From Acidimicrobiales bacterium (GTDB lineage Bacteria; Actinomycetota; Acidimicrobiia; Acidimicrobiales; MedAcidi-G1): a DNA stretch of 64,000 bases. Of this stretch, positions 34,300 to 42,846 are shown in pieces (the stretch's first letter is position 1; each line of letters opens with the position of its first letter). The stretch spans positions 46,061 through 110,060 of the forward strand of contig JASLKK010000010.1 of NCBI GenBank assembly GCA_030747595.1. The letters are read 5' to 3'. The notes under the pieces are model-generated. The model did not search any database, was not told the origin of the DNA, and saw nothing but the letters and a program-made list of their open reading frames with translations. Position numbers and translations under genes: made by a program.

Positions 34300-35106
34300 T
34301 CAGCCAATCTGGTCAACCAGCCCGTCCAGCCAGTCGCCGACGATCTGGTTGAAGGCATCTGGACGTTCCTGATTTGGGAGATGACCGGTTTCGGGCACCT
34401 CGGCGTAGACCGCCCCGGGAATCCCTTCAACGAGACGGCGCGAGTCCGAAGGCGGACAGACCCGATCGTGCTCGCCCACCACCACGAGCGTCGGGGCGTC
34501 AACCCGGCCCAGGTCGGGCATGTGGTCGGTCTCCGCCAGAGAGGCTGCCGCGTGCCCGTAGCCGGGCATCCGACAGGCCGTGGCCATGATGGACACCACC
34601 CGGGCCACCACTTCGGCTGAAGTGGTGTCAGCCACCAGGAGGGGGGCCCGATCGCGCACGAACCCTTCAGGGTCGGCCGCGTACTGCTGAGCCCGGTCCC
34701 GCATCATCTCAGCCGTTTCCGGCGAGTGGCCCGACCCACGGCTGGTATCGGCCAGCACGAGGGCCCGCAGCCGTTCAGGATGGCGCAGTGCGAACCGGGT
34801 GGCGATCACCCCGCCCCACGAGACGCCGAGCACCACCGCCTGGTCGATCTCAGCGTCGTCCAGCAACCTGGCCACCACGTCAGCGAACCCGTCAATGCCG
34901 GGCGCCTCGGCAGAGTCGGCGGATTCGCCATACCCGGGGGCATCAGGAGCCAGCATCCGCCACCGGTCGGACAAAGCAGGCATCTGATCGGCGAATGCAT
35001 CACCCGACGAGCCGATGCCGTGGAGCAGAACCAGGGTGGGAGCCGACAGGTCACCAGCCTCCACGACCGCCAATGGGCCTCGTCGGGTTCTCGTCATCTT
35101 GGGCAT
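34300..35106 (-). CDS. Alpha/beta hydrolase
   Basis: Esterase-like hydrolase of 268 residues. It has the oxyanion motif LLHGIGSSGD, the nucleophile elbow GVSWGG, an Asp in VVGEHDRVCP and the catalytic His in ETGHLPNQERP. Substrate unknown. It diverges from the LLM oxidoreductase gene with about 68 bp between starts. Confidence 0.88.
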   Translation of the reverse strand: MPKMTRTRRGPLAVVEAGDLSAPTLVLLHGIGSSGDAFADQMPALSDRWRMLAPDAPGYGESADSAEAPGIDGFADVVARLLDDAEIDQAVVLGVSWGGVIATRFALRHPERLRALVLADTSRGSGHSPETAEMMRDRAQQYAADPEGFVRDRAPLLVADTTSAEVVARVVSIMATACRMPGYGHAAASLAETDHMPDLGRVDAPTLVVVGEHDRVCPPSDSRRLVEGIPGAVYAEVPETGHLPNQERPDAFNQIVGDWLDGLVDQIG

Positions 35107-35174
35107 GGCACCTGCCTAATCGTCGGCTGTCCGATCAGCGATCGTCTCGTCATCGATCGGCTGACTGGGACATA

Positions 35175-36020
35175 ATGCCCCGTATGAGCTCCCCAAAACT
35201 GAAGGTCGGCGTCCAACTCCACCCTCAGGCCACCACGGTCGATGCTCTGCGCGACGCCTGGCGGCGAGCCGACGCCATGGGCGCCGACTCGATCTGGATC
35301 TGGGACCACTTCTACCCCCTGTACGGGGACCCGGATGCCGAGCACTTCGAGGGCTGGACCCTGCTCTCGGCCATGGCCGCCGATACGTCCCACGCCATGC
35401 TCGGCACCATGGTGACCGGGAACTCGTATCGGAACCCCGAGCTGCTGGCCGATATGGCTCGCACGCTTGACCATCTGACGGATGGCCGCATGTACCTGGC
35501 GGTGGGTGCCGGGTGGTTCGAGCGGGACTACGACGAGTACGGCTACGAGTTCGGCACGGTGGGCAGCCGCCTCCGCCAGCTGGAAGCTGACCTGCCCCGG
35601 ATGCGCAGCCGGCTCGGGAAGTTGAACCCCCCACCCGTGGGTTCGATGCCGTTGCTCATCGGGGGTTCGGGCCGCAAGGTCACCCTGCGGCTGGTAGCCG
35701 AATACGCGGATGCCTGGAACTGCTTCGGCCCACCGGACAACGTGGCCGAACTGTCGGCAATCCTGGACGACTGGTGCGCCAAGGTTGGTCGGAACCCGGC
35801 CGAGATCGAGCACACGGTGGCCATCTCATGGGACGACGTCCACGACGTAGGCCGGTACATGGACGTAGGAGTCGACCACGTGGTGGTCATGATTGGCCAG
35901 CAGCGCGGTGCGGTCGGAGACCTCGACAAGGCCGGCGACGCGCAGCAGGTACGCACCGGCGACCCGTTCGACCTCAGCCCGTTGGAGTCGCTGATAGCCC
36001 AGCGGGACGCCTTGGGTTGA
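35175..36020 (+). CDS. LLM-class F420-dependent oxidoreductase
   Basis: Luciferase-like TIM barrel that probably uses coenzyme F420. Typical blocks are DSIWIWDHFYPLYGDP, LGTMVTGNSYRNPELLADMA, DHLTDGRMYLAVGAGWFERDY and LLIGGSGRKVTLRLVAEYAD. I start at ATG 35175 (281 residues); the longer open frame upstream is antisense to the hydrolase gene. Substrate unknown. Confidence 0.9.
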   Translation: MPRMSSPKLKVGVQLHPQATTVDALRDAWRRADAMGADSIWIWDHFYPLYGDPDAEHFEGWTLLSAMAADTSHAMLGTMVTGNSYRNPELLADMARTLDHLTDGRMYLAVGAGWFERDYDEYGYEFGTVGSRLRQLEADLPRMRSRLGKLNPPPVGSMPLLIGGSGRKVTLRLVAEYADAWNCFGPPDNVAELSAILDDWCAKVGRNPAEIEHTVAISWDDVHDVGRYMDVGVDHVVVMIGQQRGAVGDLDKAGDAQQVRTGDPFDLSPLESLIAQRDALG

Positions 36021-36072
36021 TCTGGTTGTTCACCTACGATCGTGGGACAACACCCGATGTCAGGAGCGGCCC

Positions 36073-36291
36073 ATGACCGATGCGACCACCACTTTTTCCT
36101 GCACCAAGTGCGGGGGCACCAACTATGAAAAGGGCGAGATCCGCACCACCGGATCGGGCATAAGCCGGTTCCTGAACCTCCAGAACCAGAAGTTCGGCTT
36201 CATGGCCTGCGAAGCCTGCGGCTACGCCGAGTTCTACCGGATGGACGGCAAGGGAGGCTTCGGCACGGTGTTCGACATCCTCACCAACTGA
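36073..36291 (+). CDS. Zinc-ribbon protein
   Basis: A 72-residue protein with two CxxC knuckles, CTKCGG and CEACGY, predicted to bind one zinc. It resembles the small YpzJ/COG3478 nucleic-acid-binding zinc ribbons. Role unknown. It follows the LLM gene by about 50 bp and may be independent. Confidence 0.82.
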   Translation: MTDATTTFSCTKCGGTNYEKGEIRTTGSGISRFLNLQNQKFGFMACEACGYAEFYRMDGKGGFGTVFDILTN

Positions 36292-36321
36292 CCGGGTCCC
36301 AACACCGGTAGTCGTGGTCGT

Positions 36322-36351
36322 TGGTCGTGTCGGTAAGAATCAAAACGACCA
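36322..36351. repeat. Inverted repeat upstream of the PhyH gene
   Basis: TGGTCGT (36322-36328) and ACGACCA (36345-36351) form a perfect 7-bp inverted repeat with 16 bp between, in an AT-richer stretch about 55 bp before the next start. It could be an operator or a loose hairpin. Confidence 0.3.
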
Positions 36352-36405
36352 TGCCAATCTAGATAGCCATGGCACTCAGTGGGCCTGATTAACTACCGTC
36401 AGGTC

Positions 36406-37680
36406 ATGACCCAGCAAACCACTGATCCTGGAGTCCTGAGCTCCGACGCCGAGTCGTTCCAACGTTTCCACACCGAGGTACTACCTGGTCGGATTGCCGC
36501 TGGGACCGGTGCTCTGGCCCATGACTACCTGTCTGGCAAGGGGACCTTGGCCGTCCGCACACCAGCTGGTTCTTGGTCCTACGTCCCGGTCGATGGATCC
36601 GTCCGGTTGGTCAAGGGCGAGGACAACGCTGACGTGGTGGTGTCAATCGGCCTTGAGGCTTGGCTGGGCCTGGCCTCTGATCTCGACACTGCTCCAGGCC
36701 TGCTCTACACAGACCGAGCCACGGTGCCAGTCGGCGATCCCCTCCGGTTCATGGGTTGGGAACCGGGCCTCCGTGCCCTGTTCCATGGTCTCCCGATCTT
36801 CGATCCCGAAGCCTCCGACCTGCGCAACGCCGATGGTTCAGTACTCGACCCGACCCGGACCTTTCCATTTGCCCAACTGAAGGCCACCGCTGCTGACGCT
36901 GCGAACTTTCTTCGAACAGCCGGTTATCTGTGTGTCTCTGACGTCTTCAGCACCGACGAGGTTGACGTCATGCTGGACGACGCGGAGATCCTCGCCAACG
37001 AAGCTCAACCAGGTGACATGACCTCCTGGTGGGGTCGAGATGGAAACGGAACCGAGGTCTTGACTCGCGTTCTACGAGCAGCCAGCCGACCCAGCCTGAA
37101 CGCTCTTATCGACGACCAGCGGGTACGACAAATAGTCGGGATCGCCGACGAGGACCTGGTCCCCAGCGTGGAGAATGACCCGGAATCAGTCGACAGGGTG
37201 ACCGTGTTGTGGAAGCGACCAGGCATGACCGATGGTCTCGGGGATCTGCCTTGGCACCGGGACTGCGGTATGGGTGGACACGCCAACCGCTGCCCTTCGA
37301 CGGTCTTGACCATCTGTCTCACTGATGGTTCTGCCGAAGCCGGAGAACTCCGGTTCCTACCCGGGTCACACCGTGGAGCCTTTCCGTTCGTTGATGGCAA
37401 GGCGATCGAGGCCCCGGACGGCGTCGGTCTCCCAATCGGCCCCGGTGACGTGACCCTCCACTACTCAGACCTGATGCACGCCTCGCTGCCGCCCACGTCC
37501 ACTACTGGTCCGCACCGGATCTCAGTGCTCATGGGATTTGCCCCGACCGGTCCCAGTCACCACCTCGGTGGCCGCCACTACAACGACGCGCTGTTGACCA
37601 ACCAAGACGGACAAGTCGAACACCTCGGTCAACGCCTCTTGGCGGAGCGGGCAGTATCACGCCAAAGCAAAGACGGTTGA
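36406..37680 (+). CDS. SCP2-like domain fused to a phytanoyl-CoA dioxygenase (PhyH) domain
   Basis: Two-domain protein of 424 residues. The N-terminal 120 residues resemble an SCP-2 sterol-carrier fold (TLAVRTPAGSW, ADVVVSIGLEAWLGLA). The C-terminal domain is a PhyH Fe(II)/2-oxoglutarate oxygenase with H284-x-D286 in LPWHRDCG, H358 in LMHASLPP and an Arg in GPHRIS. The lipid-carrier domain suggests a hydrophobic substrate such as a steroid or long acyl chain. The ATG at 36406 is preferred over an upstream in-frame start. An SDR gene follows by 35 bp on the same strand. Confidence 0.82.
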   Translation: MTQQTTDPGVLSSDAESFQRFHTEVLPGRIAAGTGALAHDYLSGKGTLAVRTPAGSWSYVPVDGSVRLVKGEDNADVVVSIGLEAWLGLASDLDTAPGLLYTDRATVPVGDPLRFMGWEPGLRALFHGLPIFDPEASDLRNADGSVLDPTRTFPFAQLKATAADAANFLRTAGYLCVSDVFSTDEVDVMLDDAEILANEAQPGDMTSWWGRDGNGTEVLTRVLRAASRPSLNALIDDQRVRQIVGIADEDLVPSVENDPESVDRVTVLWKRPGMTDGLGDLPWHRDCGMGGHANRCPSTVLTICLTDGSAEAGELRFLPGSHRGAFPFVDGKAIEAPDGVGLPIGPGDVTLHYSDLMHASLPPTSTTGPHRISVLMGFAPTGPSHHLGGRHYNDALLTNQDGQVEHLGQRLLAERAVSRQSKDG

Positions 37681-37715
37681 GAAAGAAGACCGTTGGGAAA
37701 CTCTGAGGAAACGTC

Positions 37716-38453
37716 GTGTTCGATCTAACTGGGCGCATTGCACTCGTGACAGGTGGAGGCCAGAACATCGGCGCCGGGATCGCCCAGATGTTGGCTACCG
37801 CAGGGGCCCTCGTACTCGTCAACGACCTACGGGCCGACCGGGCCGAGAAGATCGTCGCCGACATCGTCGAAAGCGGTGGCCAGGCCACCGCAGCGCCGTT
37901 TGACGTAACCGACCGGGATGCCGTGCTGGCCGCAGTTGCCGACCTCGGACCGGTTGACGTGCTTGTCAACAACGCCGGCAACGGTGGTGCCGAGGCCATG
38001 CTCCCGAAGAAGTTCACCGACACCGATCCCGACGACTGGCGGGGACCGATGGAGGTCAACCTGGATGGCGTACTGCACTGCTGCCACGCTGTACTACCCG
38101 GCATGGTCGACGGGGGACACGGTCGGATCATCACCATCTCGTCGGCTGCCGGAACCCACGGGGTGGGCATCGGCTTCGCGACCTACTCGGTAGGCAAAGG
38201 CGGCTCTCTCAGCCTCATGCGGAGCTTGGCACTCGAGCACGGCCGCGACGGCATCACCGCCAACTCGGTGGCTCTCGGGGTCATGGACTCGGTTCGGCCC
38301 GAGACAGCTGCCGCGCTTACGAAGTCGATACCCGTCGGGCGCCTCGGGTCACCTGGCGACGTCGGTGCGACGTGCCTGTGGCTGGCGTCCGATGAGGCTG
38401 GCTGGGTGACCGGGCAGACCATCGGACTCAATGGCGGCGCCTTCACCTCATAG
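37716..38453 (+). CDS. Short-chain dehydrogenase/reductase
   Basis: Classical SDR, 245 residues, with VTGGGQNIGAGIA, VLVNNAGNGG, the catalytic Ser region ISSAAG and YSVGK, and the C-terminal WVTGQTIGLNGG. It probably oxidises or reduces a hydroxy/keto group on the product of the PhyH enzyme upstream, or a CoA ester. It converges on the enoyl-CoA hydratase gene. Confidence 0.92.
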   Translation: MFDLTGRIALVTGGGQNIGAGIAQMLATAGALVLVNDLRADRAEKIVADIVESGGQATAAPFDVTDRDAVLAAVADLGPVDVLVNNAGNGGAEAMLPKKFTDTDPDDWRGPMEVNLDGVLHCCHAVLPGMVDGGHGRIITISSAAGTHGVGIGFATYSVGKGGSLSLMRSLALEHGRDGITANSVALGVMDSVRPETAAALTKSIPVGRLGSPGDVGATCLWLASDEAGWVTGQTIGLNGGAFTS

Positions 38454-38489
38454 ACAACCGGGTGTACGCGAATCACCTGTGAATAGTCG

Positions 38490-39269
38490 TCACTCCGTGT
38501 GGGTCCACTCCGGCTTGCGCTTCGCAACGAACGCTCGGGGCCATTCGGCTCCGTCGCCGGTGGCCGCGGCACGAGACATCACGTCGACAGCCAAATCGTA
38601 CGCATCGTCGGTGGTCATCTCGAGTTGGGCGTAAAGGGTCTGCTTACCGAGCCCCTTCGCGTAGCGGCTGCCCCTGGTGGCATAGCGGAGGAACTCGAGG
38701 GTCTCCGACTCGAGGTCGTCGTGGGCCACGACCCGGTTCACCAGACCCCAGTCGAGTGCCGTGGCGGCTGGGATCTTGCCTCCCGTCAGGGCTAACTCAA
38801 CCGCCCGCTTGCGACCAATCTGACGTGCTACGGCCACCATCGGCGTGTGGCAGAACAATCCGCCCTTGCCGCCCGGCGTGGAGAAGGAGGCGTCCTCGCT
38901 GGCCACGATGAGATCAGCACTGGCCGCCAACTGGGCGCCGGCCGCGGTGGCCACGCCCTGTACCTGGGCGACCACCACCTGGGGGACCTCAGCCATCGAC
39001 CTCATCGCCACGGTGCATACTTCGAACAGTTGGCGTAACTCCTCCTCTGTCATCTCGACCATCTCGGCCAGGTCGTGGCCTGCGGAAAAGACAGACCCGG
39101 TGGAGGCCAACACGATTCCCGAGACATCGGACATCTCACCAGTCGCGCTGAAGACGTGGTGGAGTTCGGTCAGGACGCCCGTGGACAGACAATTCCGTCG
39201 CTCCGGACGGGCCAGTGTGATGGTGACGAACCCACCGTCCCGCTCACATCGGAGGTGTTCGTAGTCCAT
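38490..39269 (-). CDS. Enoyl-CoA hydratase/isomerase family protein
   Basis: Crotonase-fold protein, 259 residues from ATG 39269, which has a GAGGAAGG ribosome-binding site; an open frame to 39311 is less supported. The oxyanion-hole segments are SVFSAGHDLAEM and VATAAGAQLAASADL. The usual catalytic glutamates of hydratase are not obvious: the GGKGGLFCHTP region lacks the typical Glu, so it may be an isomerase or another crotonase activity. It follows the amine oxidase gene by about 48 bp. Confidence 0.87.
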   Translation of the reverse strand: MDYEHLRCERDGGFVTITLARPERRNCLSTGVLTELHHVFSATGEMSDVSGIVLASTGSVFSAGHDLAEMVEMTEEELRQLFEVCTVAMRSMAEVPQVVVAQVQGVATAAGAQLAASADLIVASEDASFSTPGGKGGLFCHTPMVAVARQIGRKRAVELALTGGKIPAATALDWGLVNRVVAHDDLESETLEFLRYATRGSRYAKGLGKQTLYAQLEMTTDDAYDLAVDVMSRAAATGDGAEWPRAFVAKRKPEWTHTE

Positions 39270-39317
39270 CGGCTCGCCTTCCTCGTAGACCGTGGCTACC
39301 ACGAGCAGCATGCTCGT

Positions 39318-40706
39318 TCACCAGCGGAGACGACCTAGAACGTCCAAGGAGGCGGTCAAGATCCGTTCGTCACTCCAGGACTCAACCTCTGCTGCCGGTC
39401 GGCCGGCGTTGAACCCGACCAGGATCGGGTGGCCGGTCCACGGAACTGCGTTGTACCACTCGATGAACCGACCAGGTTCGGATGAGGCGTAGGCGATCAG
39501 GTCTACGTCGGGATTCCAGAACGGCTCGTCGAAGTGGAGCACCACCTTGTCCATGGTTCCCATACCGAGGGTTTGGATGGCTGTCGACTTAACCGCTGGG
39601 AGGGCGGGGTCAAACCGGATGGACCCGGTCTGGAGAACTCCCAGTGGGACCGTTATGACGACGGCCCCTCCGTGGAACTCGGTCTCCTCCGTGGCAATCC
39701 GGATTCCGTTTTCGGTCCGAATGACTTCAGAAACCGGATGGCCTAGGCGAATGTCGAGGCCGGTCGCCAGGTGCTCAATGATCGGCCGGTAGGAGGTAGC
39801 GGGAACGGCGTCACCGCCTCGTGACCACCCACCTTCGTGAACTCCGGAGAAGGCGAGGTCCTCGGGTCCCGCCGCGAACCAGTGGTCGATCTCGGAGGCC
39901 AGCACGTACTCCAGATACCTTCGGTCTTCGCCCTCAACCTGACTGCGTAACTCGTCCACGGCTGTCTCCATCGATTTCGTGGACCGACTAGATGACAGCA
40001 TGTCTTCAACCAGGTCGTACAGGTGGTTCAGGTCGGACCAGTTCACCAACTTGCCGTCGGCATCGAACAGCACTGCGTCTTCGTAGTCGGTGTGGACCAG
40101 GTCGATGCCCAGCGAGGCCGCTAGATCGGTCAGCGGGTTGTCTCGCAAGCCATGTAGCCATGAGCCGCCTAGGTCCACTGGGGCACCGCCCACGGTGTCC
40201 GACCAGACACGACCACCGATGCGTTGGCGTGACTCGACCACTACCACCTCGCGGCCAGCGGCGGTCAAATCACGTGCTGCTCCCAATCCGGCGACACCCG
40301 CACCGATCACCACGATGAGACCTGGCTTACTGGCTTCTTGGATTTCGATAGCCGCCCGCTGTCCTGAGGCGAGAGCACCGTGGACGGTTGCCGGGTGCTC
40401 GGTGTCGGTTGCCTCTCCAGCGAAGAACAGACGGTGGTCGATTGGTCGGGCGAGCATCCGACGGGTAGCTGACGACGCTCCCGGGCCCAGGTACGAATAC
40501 GAACCTCGCGACCAGGGGTCCTGACCCCAGCGAGTGATCCGATGGTCGAATAACGCTGGGAGATTTGAGGTTGTGGTGAGAGGTGAAGTCGTGGTGCGGT
40601 CACCGCGTCCACAGCTCAGCGTGGTTGCCAGAGCCAACGACGACAGCCCGGCTAGCACCTCGCGACGACTACGTAGCAGGGAGTAGGGGACGTTGGTGTT
40701 CGACAT
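39318..40706 (-). CDS. Tat-exported flavin amine oxidase with circularly permuted domain order
   Basis: Flavin monoamine/polyamine oxidase-like protein, 462 residues. The order of parts is unusual. A Tat signal (SRREVLAG, residues 13-20, then a hydrophobic run and C32, a possible lipobox) is followed at 57-122 by segments normally found at the C-terminus: ITRWGQDPWSRGSYSYLG and RLFFAGEAT with TVHGALASGQRAA. Only then comes the normal N-terminal FAD motif VVIGAGVAGLGAARDL (132-147) and GGRVW, and the protein ends at SWSDERILTASLDVLGRLRW, just where a standard enzyme would continue into the RWGQDPW segment. So the C-terminal FAD segment has been moved to the front in frame. Substrate unknown. 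Start uses ATG 40706, 18 bp after the upstream gene. Confidence 0.88.
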   Translation of the reverse strand: MSNTNVPYSLLRSRREVLAGLSSLALATTLSCGRGDRTTTSPLTTTSNLPALFDHRITRWGQDPWSRGSYSYLGPGASSATRRMLARPIDHRLFFAGEATDTEHPATVHGALASGQRAAIEIQEASKPGLIVVIGAGVAGLGAARDLTAAGREVVVVESRQRIGGRVWSDTVGGAPVDLGGSWLHGLRDNPLTDLAASLGIDLVHTDYEDAVLFDADGKLVNWSDLNHLYDLVEDMLSSSRSTKSMETAVDELRSQVEGEDRRYLEYVLASEIDHWFAAGPEDLAFSGVHEGGWSRGGDAVPATSYRPIIEHLATGLDIRLGHPVSEVIRTENGIRIATEETEFHGGAVVITVPLGVLQTGSIRFDPALPAVKSTAIQTLGMGTMDKVVLHFDEPFWNPDVDLIAYASSEPGRFIEWYNAVPWTGHPILVGFNAGRPAAEVESWSDERILTASLDVLGRLRW

Positions 40707-40724
40707 CTCGGTGGGCCTCCGTGC

Positions 40725-41351
40725 TCAGGTCCCAGGCTCGCTGCCGGCGATGGGTTGTTCGATCGTGACAGTGACGGAGACGATCGAAGCTCGCCTCGGT
40801 GGGTTGGAGAATCCGACGTTCATGGGTCGGGTGACCTCAACCAGTTCCCCAAGGTCCTCGTTTCCGTGTCGGGCAGTGGCGGTCTTTACCCACCGCCACC
40901 CGCGAGCTTGATACCACTCGCGGGCACCGGTCGGGCTCAACCCGTAGGTTTCAACACCCATTAGCCATCTTGCGATGGGTGCTTCGATGTAGCGGGTCAC
41001 GGTGAGTGGGCGCCGGGGCGGAAGGGGGCGTAGCCAGCCTCCGTTCATCTGTATCGCAAGTTTGTCTGTCCAAGCCGTCGTGGTTGCACCCTCGCTCTCG
41101 ACATGAAGCGACGCGACCATGACGTGATCAAAGTGATAAATACTCGTGATGAAGTTGGCTGCATCTCGTGAGGAGGCGATCAAGGTTCTGGTGTCGTTTG
41201 CGTCGAGCCACATGATGTCGTGAAAGGGTCCAAGCGGAGACTGTGGCCAGTAACCGATGACGAACTGGTCTCCGCTAGCAAATGCCGCTGACGAGATGGT
41301 CCCCTTGACAACGGAACGCCCGTCGCTACCGCCGGATACGTTGGTCATCAT
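40725..41351 (-). CDS. Conserved hypothetical protein, partner of the amine oxidase gene
   Basis: Function unknown. The protein has about 208 residues, with no signal peptide or membrane helix. Notable segments are FVIGYWPQSPLGPFHDIMWLD and IARWLMGVETYGLSPTGAREWYQARGWRWV (quoted as family-like blocks: VIGYWPQSPLGPF and ARWLMGVETYG). The Trp-rich, soluble composition suggests a small enzyme or binding protein. The start is uncertain: ATG 41351 or 41348, or GTG 41402. It is 18 bp upstream of the permuted amine oxidase and probably co-transcribed. Confidence 0.7.
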   Translation of the reverse strand: MMTNVSGGSDGRSVVKGTISSAAFASGDQFVIGYWPQSPLGPFHDIMWLDANDTRTLIASSRDAANFITSIYHFDHVMVASLHVESEGATTTAWTDKLAIQMNGGWLRPLPPRRPLTVTRYIEAPIARWLMGVETYGLSPTGAREWYQARGWRWVKTATARHGNEDLGELVEVTRPMNVGFSNPPRRASIVSVTVTIEQPIAGSEPGT

Positions 41352-41523
41352 TGAACTTTTGGAATGTTGGGCACGTATTCCTCGTTCGGTTCGGCATGCC
41401 ACACGTTGAACTCCAGTTTTGACTCCATTTCGACACCATTGTGCGGATGTCTTGTGGAGGGCCTTGCCTACTGTCAGGTGGTGGCCTGACGAGTCGGGTC
41501 CGGTGCCAAGGCATGATGTCTAG

Positions 41524-41838
41524 GTGGAGGACTGTGACGACGTCGTTGATGTTGTCGTCGAACGAAGTCGTGGGGTGACTGCCACGTTCGCTGACGGGTA
41601 CGTTGCGGAACTCGATTTAATGCGACTTCGCCTGCTTTGCCCTTGTGCGGCCTGTCGTTCACTAAGGGAACGTGGAGAGGCAGCCTGGCCCCGTCATGGC
41701 AACCCAGCTCGGCTACAGATTAAGGATGCTGCACTCCATGGCGCATGGGGATTGAACATCACGTGGAACGATGATCACAGCACGGGTATCTACACCTTCG
41801 AGTTGTTACGAGAGATGAGTGGCTGGAGCAACGACTAG
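41524..41838 (+). CDS. DUF971 (gamma-butyrobetaine hydroxylase-like N-terminal) protein
   Basis: A 104-residue stand-alone domain found at the N-terminus of gamma-butyrobetaine hydroxylases and next to iron-sulfur assembly genes in other bacteria. It has the zinc-type block LRLLCPCAACRS, a WPRHG segment and the closing LNITWNDDHSTGIYTFELLRE. GTG start at 41524. Its precise function is unknown. Confidence 0.88.
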   Translation: MEDCDDVVDVVVERSRGVTATFADGYVAELDLMRLRLLCPCAACRSLRERGEAAWPRHGNPARLQIKDAALHGAWGLNITWNDDHSTGIYTFELLREMSGWSND

Positions 41839-41974
41839 GCGGACATCCCGAACCGGTTGGGCCAAACCAGTTGAGGCGACTGGGTGTAAGGCTCGCCGCG
41901 TAGCGCCCAGGGCGAGTTCTGCACCGAATACGTCACTGCTGTGTGGTTGTGAGAGCCCTTCGCGCATTGCGACC
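41839..41974. other. Gap between convergent genes
   Basis: The 136-bp gap has a weak hairpin with a 6-bp stem CTCGCC/GGCGAG at 41892-41916 that could end transcription of either gene. No other element is seen. Confidence 0.3.
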
Positions 41975-42802
41975 TCAATCCTGAATCGACTCTCTTAGCT
42001 GGTCGACTTTCGGTTGAACGACCATCGTGTAGGTATCAGCAATCGCTGTCTCGCGATGGTCATGTTGAGCTTTTAGACGGGTTGGATCAGCAACCACTGC
42101 CTTGAACGCTGCCTTGCTTGGGAATTGGTTGAAGCGCACCTGGTGCCACTCGCGCCCGTCACCGATGATTGTTCCTTCAACTGTGAACCAACCGGAGACT
42201 CTCACGCCGTGCTTTGAGGCGACTCCTGCTGCGACCGACTGATAAGCCTCCATATATGCGGGGGTCTGGACCCCGGATTCCATGTCTTCGAACCGGAGCA
42301 CGTGCAGCACAACTATCGGTCCATCACCTTTGGTCGAGGGGTGCGGGACATCGGACCGATTCGCGGATCCCATGTCGGATGCTCTCGGAATGGTCAGGGG
42401 TTGGCATCCCATGACGATGGTCTTATCCATCCCAGCGTCCTTGTGCTTGTGCGACTCCTGGAACTCTGGGCGTGACTGCATCTCGATAAAGGACCTGCGG
42501 GTTGGGTATTTCACAACAGCGATGCGATCCCAGACGGTGTTGTCGCCGAGGAGTTGCTGGTCGACGTCTCCTAAGAAGACGATCTCGGCTCCGACCGCCG
42601 TTAGCGAGTCGATTGGGGAGTAGAGGTTGTCTGCCTCTTGACCAGAGATGGCCGTCTTTCGGCCGTCTACGTAGTCGGCCACTTCACGGTATTTCATCAG
42701 GTTGACCATCCATACCGGGCCATCGTCAGATGGTGAGGTGGCGGCCAACCGGATGCCGTATTCCCGGTCAACGAGACCGTAGCGAGGTCCATCGCTGCTC
42801 AT
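41975..42802 (-). CDS. Tandem DUF1330-like (dimeric alpha/beta barrel) protein
   Basis: A 275-residue protein with two ferredoxin-like (DUF1330/ABM) halves, about 25-135 and 160-270. Shared cues are WMVNLMKYREVADY and VVLHVLRFEDMES at the start of each, and RIAVVKYPTRRSFIEMQ and HQVRFNQFPSKAAFKAVV later. Such domains dimerise and often act as small oxygenases or in stress. Here the duplication makes an internal dimer. It is the last gene of the sulfatase/dehalogenase operon. Confidence 0.8.
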   Translation of the reverse strand: MSSDGPRYGLVDREYGIRLAATSPSDDGPVWMVNLMKYREVADYVDGRKTAISGQEADNLYSPIDSLTAVGAEIVFLGDVDQQLLGDNTVWDRIAVVKYPTRRSFIEMQSRPEFQESHKHKDAGMDKTIVMGCQPLTIPRASDMGSANRSDVPHPSTKGDGPIVVLHVLRFEDMESGVQTPAYMEAYQSVAAGVASKHGVRVSGWFTVEGTIIGDGREWHQVRFNQFPSKAAFKAVVADPTRLKAQHDHRETAIADTYTMVVQPKVDQLRESIQD

Positions 42803-42846
42803 CTGGCGCTTCCTTCAGTTAGGAGTCGTGGTCATCTTGGATGGGG

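Noticed and set aside
36292..36405. Possible left attachment site of an island paired with tRNA-Lys
   Set aside because: No copy of the tRNA 3' segment (GGTTCGAGCC...) occurs there or elsewhere in the left part of the accessory block.
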